64,000 nt of DNA, taken from assembly GCF_002443255.2 (NCBI RefSeq), contig NW_019211455.1, positions 42,530,837 through 42,594,836 on the forward strand, read 5' to 3'. The stretch's first letter is position 1. Each line of letters starts with the position of its first letter. Source of the DNA: Varroa destructor (lineage: Eukaryota; Arthropoda; Arachnida; Mesostigmata; Varroidae). Below, one piece after another: positions 13,796 to 23,540 of the stretch. The position numbers were made by a program, and so were the translations under genes. The notes below the pieces were generated by a model. The model was given only the letters and a program-made list of their open reading frames with translations, made no database searches and was not told the origin of the DNA.

Positions 13796-16700
13796 TAATA
13801 AAGACCGTAATGGGCAACAAAGATGTCTCTCCGAGGATGGTAATATAATGTGATCTTGTTGAAAGCATTTACAAAGAAAAATAGGCAATTGATAAGTGGA
13901 GCAAACGCGGACCAATGAGGTAACACGATTTTCAAGATGCGAAGACTTAATCATTTCATTGTGCTTGGGCTCAGAAAGATGAAAATCTCCTGATGTCCAT
14001 ACAAATCCTCGTAATAGCCGCGTCATTCCAATAGTAACTAGAAAAAAGAGAAATATACTACATGTACTAGAATGTACTTTTTGTTTACCGAAGGACAATG
14101 CAGCGTCTATTAAAATCTATCCAATATTTTCCTGATTATTGCTTCAAGGCAAGTAAACACTGCGGCCGAAATGAGGTTCAGAACGTTTCACCACCAGTAT
14201 TTAAGGGGCGTTTGTTATAGTACTTCCAAGTAAAAACAACTCGTACCGTTTAAAAATACAGAACCCCGCTCTAAGCCTACCCGTTTTCTCACGCTGGGTG
14301 ACTTTGGTTCTCTCAGATCAAAATGCCGTCATTCGGTCTCTTCGCGGACGTCGCGGGAACCAAAAATGGTCCAGGGATATCTTCGTGTTTCGATGAGTTC
14401 GGCCAAATGATCTTCTCTCCAACCCACAATTACTTACCCATGGCCTATTGTAAATACGGAACCCTGACCCATAAATGAACACTGGTGTTGCTATAACAGC
14501 TGAGTCGTAGGAAAACATAGCTTGCTCCTTCGCATGGGCGCCTTCGAGGCGTTTCTGGTCCTTCCGAGAACGCCGGGAATAAGCTATAGACAACCAGTTA
14601 TGCTGAAATTTTTGACGGGTATTTGTTGTAGAGACCGCTAAAAAGGTTCGAACTGCGCTAATTGGTTTGAAAATGACATGGAAACTGAATGATATGTGAA
14701 ACGACATGTGAGCTGAATGCTAGCTCTGAGCCGTAAACGAAGTATACGCAATTAGAAAAACCACGACCCAACGATCACGTTTGCCTGATCTTCTAGCTTG
14801 CTATGATTATACCTCGTAGAGAGATAATTATTTTGACATTTAATAAAAAATAATATACTCTCAGTACGACTGAGTCATATCTGATATTGTGTTCGTCTGC
14901 GTGGTACTAGTTCTTTTGTTAATTCAGAACCATCTCTGAACCATTATCCTCCACTAGATAGTGCTACGTATAACGCGATCTATCTCTAGACGCTTACAGT
15001 AACATGATCAAAATACACTTGACGATTAAACCCAATCGTAAGACTAGTTTGACCGCTTGACTTGTTTAATATATTCACTCTTTAAACATAGCCATAGAAC
15101 AAGCCATGCGTCATTACCATCATATCATACCTGTCTCGGCTAAGTTCATCATTGCTCCCAACGTTCTGTGTGTTACGTTGATTTTTTCAGAAAAATTTAT
15201 GGACCAGTCACGGCCTACACGAACATACGCCTATGGTAGATTTTTTGATAATTGGCTAATACGACGCCACCAAGGCCGCACTCGCCAGTAGAAGAAGACA
15301 GTAAATGGGGTTGTAAACGCCGTCCGTAAACGGTTGTCGCTGAAAACACCGAGACCGGATCGATCGAACATGGCTGCGATAGGCCAATAGGACCGGCAGG
15401 TCGCCGTCGCCACTAAACTTGTGCCGACTGTGTTTGATGCAATATTCACCAAATCAACAAACGGTGCCCAAGAATCCATCGATCCTTAACTACTTTTTAG
15501 AAAATGCCTTAGTGAGAGAGAAGGAAATAAATCTGCTCTAGCCGACTATGGCGCCCTATTTTTTGAAAAGGCAATTATGGAATCACAGTTTAGGCTCTGC
15601 TTCATTCTTAGCGCCACCTCAACGGGTCCCAGAACAAAAAAGGGGGGGGGGGGGCAAGAAACTCTTGAGGATTCGAACATCGTTTTCACAGAATCGACAG
15701 TAATGACCTCCATTTGGAGAGGCTGATTTGCTCGCTTGTTCGACGAGCTGTTGTTGCGGTAAGTTGTCGACGTCACCTTATTTCTGCTTTATTGATCCGT
15801 GTGTGGTATCCGCGTGTGGTAAGCATATGTAACCATTGGACATTCCCAGAAATCATAGTGTACCCCGAAACGATTGTGGAATTTCATTTCGAATCTGGCT
15901 AGATGGCTTGTATATAAAATTGAGTGGAAAAAGTGGGACGATAGGTGAAAAGACGTTTGGGTTTAACAACTTTGGAATGGTTGAGAACGGCGCAAAATTA
16001 AGACCCGAGAATTCCCCACTAACTGCACAACTTCGATGTCGGTGTATGTATCTGGGACTGCTTACCCCGTACTCCGATGGGGGGCATTGTCGCTATCGCC
16101 AGCCAGACTCATACAAACTATCGCCTTGCTGTAAACAAGGCGATTGCGATCGGACCCAGGGAGTAAGGCCCTGTCAAGTGGTCGCTCATTAAGATCCTCA
16201 GCAGCTGCTGTAGCTGTTGCCATATTGTGCTGGGCTGCGTTAAATACGCATTATATTCCGTCTCCCAGCAATCGTCAAATGGGGCACGCGAGCATAACGT
16301 TGAGGAGAACGGGACTCCAGTTGCGGTGGGCAGAAAGGCGCCGTCCCGTCGAAGGTTCCGTCTGCCCTAACAAGCCACCAACCGACCTCTGTTTGACGTC
16401 AAGCCGTAAGGATACACCCTGCCCCCTCTGCCTCTCCAAGCCACAAGCTCACCGTTTAGCTTAACCAGCAGCTTGGGATGCTTATGACCCCCTCGGGATT
16501 GGTGGGAAAGCCTGCTTTGGAACCACCTGGACTCATTTGGATGGTGTGGTACGGAGATGGAATAGATCGACAGCAACGAGGGTGTCGCCTGAGGGGAAAT
16601 TGCAGTCAGAGACTGATTCGACCACAACTCCCTGCTCGCACACTTTTCTGATGTACGAAAAGCGAGAAGGGTAGAGCATGAGCAAATGAACTTTTGCTTC

Positions 16701-19700
16701 GCCCCGAACTTCTTAGTGGCACATGAGAAGATGCTGTATAGGCGGAATTTACGCATATGGTTACATATGGACGACACAGGATAGGCAATCCGGAAAGAAC
16801 AAGGCACTGTAATAAACCAAAACGGCTTCAATCATCTGCTAGTCGTAGTAGCTGTAGAAACGGGAGTGAGAGTTTGATAGAATGGAGCATTTATTTTTTG
16901 CAATTTTAAATCAGCGAATTGCGTAAGACGTAAACATATTACTTCCTTCTGGGATAATCACAATGATCTTTGCGTCTGCTATGCCCTCGTATGCCGTGTT
17001 CCGCCAATATTAGTTTGCACTTTGGCAGAGCCTGCTATTGAGTCGATGGAAAGAAAGTACTGCGCCGTCCCGATAGTCAAGGAGGCCAGTAGCCGTTCCT
17101 AGTCTGTAGGTAAATATTATATGAGAAGGATTTGATTTGCCGTAAGTTCAAACGCAGAACTCTAAAATACACGTGATAGTTTGAACAATTTTTCCTTGCA
17201 CCTTTATATTATGTCTTGCCATAGCAAACATAGTATTTATTATATTTTTGAGTAGAAGGTCCTTTATATGATTGTTTCTGATGATATAACTATTATTTCA
17301 TTTTAAAATGCTTGCATAATTTAAGTTCAAATGGATACCTTTCGTAAAATGCTATTATTATTATATTAAGTGAAAGTCACCATTTAAAGTACGATTTTCT
17401 GGTAAAATACTGAGAAATTGAAGCTTAATATTAAATTTAATTCCAAGACAGTCTACCGGAAGAGCTTTTTTGCAAGATTCTAAGTAGATCAAATGGTTGG
17501 CATTATTTCGAAACAGGAGACAGCCGGATTAAGTAGATGGGGTTCTTCATGCTTTTTGCAGTGATCGACTTGTTCTGTTTCCCTTTGTACCGTAACTTGG
17601 CAACAACTGAGTAAAAATAATGATATTAGTTAACATTATGGAATTATGATATTCTATTGATGCCATTATTTAGCCTCTTCATTGTTTAAACAGTGCTGCG
17701 ACAGTACAGCTTAACCATCTATTGCACCGAATGCTACATTTAAAACTGCGTTTGATCTTAGAAAATCGTAATAATAATTGTTGTTGTTATATATTTATAA
17801 ATACTAAGGTTCGCGATTTACGTGAAGCTTTTACGGTCTGATAGGTACCTAATCCTATTTTTCTTAATTGGAAAAATAAGCGATGTCATATATAAAAAGA
17901 AGTAGCGTCATAGAAAAAAAAGAAAATAGTTCAAGAAAGGTAGCGAGAGCTACTGCGCATCGGCGATTTGTTCCCAACCGGCTGTTTACCGTATGACGCG
18001 TTAATAGTCAATGCGCGAACTGAGAGTATTTTTTGCGAAACTGTTTATCGATAACTGATACATTATAAATTCATCGGTCTCTCCGTCTTTCTTATCGTTG
18101 CTTCTGCCAGACAAACAACTGTATCAGCCTAACGACCTGGCCTGGCCCGGCTTGTAAGGCAACAAGCAACAAACAGCCAGGTCGATGAGAAAATCAGTTA
18201 GGGCAAATGACATTTCTGACATAAATCGATGGTCTATACCCTTCAGCTTGTGACACAGACAGACACAAAAACACATACATATTGCTTAATAAAAATGGAT
18301 TCGGCATCGCAGACTTATACAGTCAAGCCGATGGGATGTCTGTTTATACTGATGTGAGCAAAAAATGGTAAAGGATTAGGTAATCGAGTGACAAAAACGA
18401 AAAGTCTAGCTCTGCTTTATTTTCCCCTGTCCTTTCTTTTTCGTTTCCCATCCGACCGCTCGCTTTCTCCCTTTCCTTCCTTCCTTCCTTTTCTCCTTCT
18501 ATTAACCCTCGCGTTTTCCCTATTCCTTCCTAAAACAATATAAAGTACACACTCACCTTACCTACGCTCTGGGTTTGTGAGCTGCGTGATTTACCACTAG
18601 TAACAACAGCAATCACAAGGATAACAGTAACACCTTAACAGATACTGCAGGCGATGTTTAAGGATATAGTGGTCGATCTCTACGCATATTCTGTGCGGGT
18701 CCTTCGCATATTGTGTGGGCTTACATAGACGATGAAGGCAAGAGCTCTGTGGTGTTGAGCTGGAGGCGTGAGACGGGCCTTGTAACTTTCCTTTGTTCTG
18801 AACTTCTTTCCCATTTGATACAATAAGTATACCTAGTAGTTAGAAAGACGAAGCGTCCAAGATATCTAAGCATTGAAAACACTGCAGTTCGGGAACAAGG
18901 CACACGTCCCCTAACGATGAGACATATATTGTGTTGTTATCGTAGAAAATGAAACAGTTATTTCTTCTTCTTGTTTAATTATGAGGCTTTATACTGCACA
19001 ATTCCTTTATCAATCTTTCGATAGTGTAAATTCGGTTCTCTTTTTTACGACAATGCACTTCAGTGATGTGGGTTTGCCATTACAGACTTTATCCCACTAA
19101 TATAGACAATGTCTCCGCGCAAGACCTGCTTTCGACATTTGGAGTTAACTGATCATAGAGTTTCTATAACCCTTCTCTCGTGCTATAGCATACAGTAGAA
19201 TCTTACGAAGGGGTTAGTGGCACGAGTCAGTCGAGCACCTGCCCAACTATAGAACGCACCCTGCGCACGTAGCAGTTTCGAAGGCTTCGGCAGACGTATC
19301 ACGATGGGGACATTAGAATGTGAACAAAACCTATCCTACCAATAGGTTGAGACACATTTCGTTTGCCTTTCAGAATGAAACGCCTCTAGCGTTTTCGACT
19401 GCCTCGGTGCTAATGCTCGATTCGTAAGAATAGACTGCTAAATCAACTTACAAGCACGATGTCAATACATTGAATTATCTGGAATTAGAAGTAGTTCATC
19501 TCAAAAGTGATTTATAAGCACCTAAAAAATTGATCTAGAGACAAACGTTACCTGATTGTGAATGTTATGCGTTTTGTAAGCACAACTGAAATTGAAATAT
19601 TAGGTTCAAGAGGACGCGATACCCTTGACATTTATATGGACTCTGCTTCGATAAACCTAGTCCTTTGAATTAGTACCAATGTGCGAAATCTATAAGGAAC

Positions 19701-22700
19701 CCAGGCCCAAATAACTGCATTTCAAAACATTTATTTTAGAGAACGTAACGGCACCGATTTTTTCTTAAAAGAAGGCCTTTTTAGTCTTCATTGTAAAACT
19801 TGCATTGCGCGAGAGTATAACAACCAAAAGGCTCTAAACTCACTCACCGAAGTGGATAAGCGTTAGAGCAGTCTAGAAGATCATGCTGTCTGTTTGTGTC
19901 ATCAACAAATCTATAGGCACTCGTAAAAAAATTATTAATATCCTTTGACGAGAAAAAAATGACAAGCGCCTACTAACCTAAGCCATGCGTGTAGTTTAGA
20001 AATAGCCAGTCCCTGGCATGCAATAATATTAGCTTGTTGAAAAGGTATTGACCGTTTTCCTAGATAGATGGCCTTGAAGTCACATATCTCAGGTAAAATG
20101 AGTCGGCACTAGTGTTATTTGAAAGCTGAGATTTGGAATAGTCGATGACCTAAAACTGTCCGATGTCTGTACTAGGATTTGAGATAGAGTACCTTAGAGA
20201 TGACTGAAATTTCATAGAAAATTCGTTATATTTTGCATTTTTACTACGATAAAAAAAAGCACAAATCCTGTCAAAGCGTATAGAAAAACGCATGTTGTTT
20301 ATTGTCAAGAAACGGTTCAAAGGTGATTATGTTGTTTTCGTCCTGGAAATTTCATTGCGAAAAAACCTTTCCTAGTGGTCGAAAAAAGCTGATGAAAAAA
20401 TTATTGCAAATTTTGTAGAACCGACGTCTTAATAGCGGTTATAACGCTAAGGAACTAAGCATACACCATGGAGCAGGTAAATCATGTAAAGAAAACTGGT
20501 TTCAAAGCAAAAGGCCCGATGTTTGGGTGCCGCACAGATTGATGTAAAGGAATTTACTCGATCGTATTACCATCTGCGGAACCCTACGGAAACATAACGC
20601 TCTTTGTAAAGTGGTTGATCACGCGTAATGAAGGAATGGATCACATACGACAATGTGAAAATGCAAAAAAATAAAATAAAAATGCGTTCCACGATCTAAA
20701 ATAAAGCTAAAACTTGCGTCGAAGGAAATTACACTATGCATTTGGCGGAGTTAGACAGGAACCGTGCATTATGACTTGCGGTCGCTGCTGATAAAAACAA
20801 TAAATTCGAACATCTATTCTCGAGAACTAAGAAGACCACCACAAAACACTGGAAAAAGATCGACCGGAACCAAAAAAGCCTCATCTTCTACAATCACAAT
20901 GCCAGACCACATACATCACCATTGGCGGGCAAAAATAAGAATACTTAGACGGGAAATTTTAATACATTTGCCGCATAACTGCTGCTAAGTTGCTGTTCAA
21001 GGGACTATTTACAAGAATGAAGAGCGGACGAAGTTTAAAAGAGTTGGCTCCGACCTGACTGGCTCTAGCAACTTAGTAAGCATTTTCCACCGGCTTCACC
21101 GCCCGCCTCAGTAGGCATACGCCCCTGTGGATTCCAATCTCATATTCGTGCCAGCGACGAACACGTGCAAGTGGCCGAGGAACTCGGCGACTATTTCTGC
21201 TCAGCCTCTGCCTCCGTCCGACTGGGGACCGTTTTTCCGACAGGCTTGTCGGCTGGCAGAGGGGAAGCGAGCTTGCTTGTCGAGATGCACTCGCGTATTC
21301 ACAGTGCTCATAGAATCAGCAGGCGACAGGTATCAAGCGGACAGCGGTGAGTTCAGCCTTTTCACTTTATCCTTCTAGGCCAGCTGTATAGGCTAGATTA
21401 GGTTTGCTTAAACGCTGCTTGGCTCGCCTCTGCTCGTAGCTAGCAGGTAGTTCTCACGCGATCGCCCTTCAGCCCCTCGTACATGAGCGGGAACCTAGCT
21501 CCCTACCGTCTCTCTCCATATCCCCCTTTCTCTCTGAAGCCCCTCTGTCTCGTTTCCAGACGGCCACTCTGCATTCTCATTGCTCGCCATTGGTTTTCCC
21601 GATTCCCATTGCCTTCGCTCCCCTTTCTCTATGTTTCTCTTTTTCTCTCTGACTTTCCTCGCCCCTTTTTCCCTACATTTGCTTTATGAAGTGCACAGCA
21701 GAGGGCCAGCAGATCAACTCTGCCACCTGTCCCCGCTGCTGCCGCCACAGCCAATTCTGTGACTGCCGTGGAGTTATAGGTTGAAAGTCAGTGGGTCGTT
21801 CATTTCTTAATTTCTTAGCGGTCCCGTGCCCCCTCAATAGGCAGGAATTCCACCGACACAAAACTCGTTTGATAATCTGAGGGGGCACACAAGGGTCTGA
21901 AGGATAGGGAGACCGATGGAGCGGAGCAGGCTCATTGTCGCATCTCGGCGGGCCTGGATCGACCGTTTGACAACGGGGTTGATAACGGCGATGGAAGACA
22001 GCCTCTTCTTCGTCTACCGGTTCGGTCTATGAAGCAGCGCTGGGGTACGCCTTCTGCCTGACTTCTATTCGATGATGATCGTAGTGGCGACTGTGACGAG
22101 TATGGCCATACAAATAATGCTCATACCCTCACACGATCTCACTGCTCCCGTTTCCCATTTAGCTTTTCTAAGCGATATGAATACGTATTGTATGATTCTC
22201 ATAAACAATGAACGAGCGAATGTGTGCAAAACATATTGTTACACAGACAGAAAAAATTGACCGAAAATTGCTCTTTTTTAGCAGATTTTTAGCAGGACGC
22301 CGTATAAAAGGAGTTTTGACACGCAGTTATAAAATAATGGAAATATTATGAAGTGTAAGTTACTGCAAAATTTGTCGTATCCTTACCCAAGTTACCCAAA
22401 TTCTAATTCCAGTGTTATATATATATATATACATATTCTGATTAAGTATCGTGTTGAGATCATTGGAGTTAATATAAACACCACAGATGTCAGAAAGTCA
22501 ACAGCCTTTACGGATGAAAAGCAAATGCCAGATGGTCAATATGTACGTCGTAGTACAAATATTTAATACGTATCTAAGGCTATCTCCTTATAAAACGCCG
22601 TTACAGACATACGACAGATACGCTAAATCGCAATATTTTCTATTTTTAGCATACAAAAAACAACATTAGAACCGATTACACTCAATATACCGGGCGAATA

Positions 22701-23398
22701 AGCAAAAATCGCTAAGAAAACATCTGGTGGCTTCATATCCGCTGAAATAAGCTAAAATCGTAGATATTGCTGGAAACTTGAAGGCATTTCAGGGAACATC
22801 GGTTAGTTTCAAATGTTTTCAATAACGAACTCCTTGTTGGTGTATGTTCATCCATAGAATTGCCGAGATCGCGTTGGAAACCTCCCCCCCCCCCCCCCAA
22901 AAAAAAAAACACGTCGAGGACCTATTCCTCTTCAACGAGCTGCATGAGCAAACGACTCGCTGCTAAAAATGTCCCAACTGAGCCCATGCCAAACTGATCA
23001 GTTCAGCGGCCATAAATTAAGCATACCTTGTTTCAACAAGATCATCAAATTCAAACTTATTGCCATCTTGATGTTGCGCTTTGAAACTCAAAGCATTATG
23101 ATAGCCAGCAGATATAGACTAGCTTTTTCGAACGATAAAAACAACCTAAATTTAACGCTGTTCCCCGGGATTTTTCGCGGCCTGTCATTTCGCTTTGTTT
23201 ATCATTGTTATTGCGTCGTTTGTTAACAAGATCCAGTAAGCTAAATAGCAGTATTACTTACTTTAGCAAATCGCGTTCCTTCTGTTCCTCAGCCCGTTGG
23301 CGGGCTAGGACCTCCTGGATGATGAGACGTTCCTCGGCGGTCAGGTGGCTGAGATCGGGTTGGTTGCTGCCTCCAGCTCCGGCCAGACAGTTGCTCAT
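2293..23398 (-). CDS. Rim: RIM (Rab3-interacting molecule) homologue, N-terminal exons 1-5, gene continues off the left edge
   Basis: Five exons join in phase: 23398-23262, 11354-11024, 6233-5903, 3480-3277, 2484-2293 (1195 nt, about 398 residues). All donors are GTA(A/G)GT and all acceptors end in AG. Residues 16-46 match the N-terminal helix of the RIM Rab-binding domain (DLSHLTAEERLIIQEVL). Residues 136-181 form the FYVE-like zinc finger with paired cysteines C136/C139, C152/C155, C160/C163 and C178/C181 and the RIM signature KVSLRSNKVIWVC. The rest is a Q-, G- and M-rich linker. RIM family proteins tether Rab3 vesicles, Munc13 and calcium channels at presynaptic active zones. The PDZ and two C2 domains are absent here and are expected at lower coordinates beyond the window, because exon 5 ends in a GTAAGT donor at phase 1. 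An in-frame TGA five codons upstream supports the start. Rabphilin is an alternative, but the finger resembles RIM more. Confidence 0.9.
3277..3480 (-). CDS. Rim: RIM exon 4 (Q/N/M-rich linker)
   Basis: This exon codes for residues 267-334. It is a linker with SMATTAGGMGGLWRGRMG, then NEYDPYQQQNLMIMNQMQ, and ends RRGEFRRQLSA. No folded domain is recognised. It is supported by phase (1 to 1), a T-rich acceptor ending TTTTTTCAG, a GTAGGT donor, and compositional continuity with exons 3 and 5. Confidence 0.72.
3664..3682 (+). repeat. TA microsatellite
   Basis: A short (TA)n run in RIM intron 3, one of the many TA arrays in the window. Confidence 0.9.
4041..4053 (+). repeat. Homopolymer G run (13)
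   Basis: An uninterrupted run of 13 G inside RIM intron 3. On the RIM coding strand it reads as poly-C. Confidence 0.9.
4251..4265 (+). repeat. Homopolymer G run (15)
   Basis: A run of 15 G preceded by CGGGGAT, the second such run within 220 bases. It is prone to length variation and sequencing error. Confidence 0.9.
5903..6233 (-). CDS. Rim: RIM exon 3 (second half of zinc finger and linker)
   Basis: This exon codes for residues 157-266. It opens VRCCARCGGKVSLRSNKV and completes the eight-cysteine finger with CILC, then RKKQELLIKTGQWISQPL. The remainder is a low-complexity M/P/G/S/Q linker (MNPMSSMNPQ and similar). The acceptor follows TTTTTTCTAAAG and the donor is GTAAGT. It ends at phase 1 and joins exon 4 through an AGT serine codon. 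Confidence 0.88.
6234..11023. other. RIM intron 2
   Basis: A 4.8 kb intron. AT-rich stretches alternate with GC-richer segments at about 7000-7900 and 9000-10450. These hold short open frames on both strands without recognisable domains. A hairpin with a B-box-like loop is at 9080-9110. No additional exon was supported. Confidence 0.5.
9080..9110 (-). repeat. Hairpin with tRNA B-box-like sequence
   Basis: The arms CTGGCACCGCG and CGCGTGCCAG pair with one bulged C around the loop TGAATCGAAC. On the minus strand the loop side reads GGTTCGATTC, which fits the RNA polymerase III B-box core. No full tRNA cloverleaf or A box was found, so this may be a fragment of a tRNA-derived repeat or chance. 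Confidence 0.3.
11024..11354 (-). CDS. Rim: RIM exon 2 (Q-rich insert and first half of zinc finger)
   Basis: This exon codes for residues 46-156. A charged helix (RKTDEVKQLESNLVTKIGQN) leads into a glutamine/histidine-rich stretch of about 30 residues, then a P/G-rich spacer and the first zinc-finger half CQLCLKTKFADGVGHICNYC. The acceptor is CTAG and the donor GTAAGT. The exon is 331 nt and takes phase 2 to phase 0. The Q/H tract between helix and finger looks like lineage-specific repeat expansion (inference). Confidence 0.88.
13759..13793 (+). repeat. TA microsatellite
   Basis: An uninterrupted (TA)n run of about 35 bases in RIM intron 1. Confidence 0.95.
15642..15654 (+). repeat. Homopolymer G run (13)
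   Basis: A run of 13 G after an A-rich leader in RIM intron 1. Confidence 0.9.
22416..22431 (+). repeat. TA microsatellite
   Basis: A short (TA)n run followed by an ACATA interruption in RIM intron 1. Confidence 0.85.
22884..22909 (+). repeat. Adjacent poly-C (15) and poly-A (11) runs
   Basis: Fifteen C are followed directly by eleven A. Two abutting homopolymers of this length are unusual and could mark an insertion scar or an assembly-sensitive site. Confidence 0.9.
23262..23398 (-). CDS. Rim: RIM exon 1 (start codon, first Rab-binding helix)
   Basis: This exon codes for residues 1-46. It starts MSNCLAGAGGSNQ and runs into DLSHLTAEERLIIQEVLARQ, the conserved entry helix of the RIM Rab-binding domain, followed by a charged coiled segment ending RDLLK. 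The donor is GTAAGT. The last codon is split after two bases (AA), and exon 2 supplies G to give Lys. The minus-strand triplets before the ATG read TGA AGG CAC GGG AGG, so translation cannot extend upstream in this frame. Confidence 0.88.
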
Positions 23399-23534
23399 CC
23401 TCCCGTGCCTTCAGGCCCGCACAGGCGAATGCAGCGCAAAGGGCTACTTGCCAGCCCGCGCCGCCTCGCCTGCCGGCCTCGACCCCGCGACCGCGTTGAG
23501 CTCCCTAACGAGATCCGCTAACAAAATAAGCTTA

Positions 23535-23540
23535 ACTCAC
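23535..23540 (-). promoter_or_regulatory. Candidate 5' splice donor upstream of the RIM start
   Basis: The minus strand reads CGAC then GTGAGT, a good donor, 137 bases before the RIM start codon. It would end an upstream non-coding RIM exon. The frame upstream (24522-23518) cannot join the RIM frame directly because an in-frame TGA precedes the ATG. The matching acceptor is unclear: the nearest AGs give an implausibly short intron. Confidence 0.25.

Larger units (their letters stand above)
11355..23261. other. RIM intron 1 (11.9 kb)
   Basis: A very long first intron. AT-rich sequence alternates with GC-richer blocks at about 12850-13690, 16000-16850 and 21000-22050. It includes a TA array (13759-13793), G and C homopolymers, and a CTTT/CCTT pyrimidine stretch near 18420-18520. 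Open frames inside the GC-richer blocks overlap on both strands and show no family resemblance. Confidence 0.55.
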
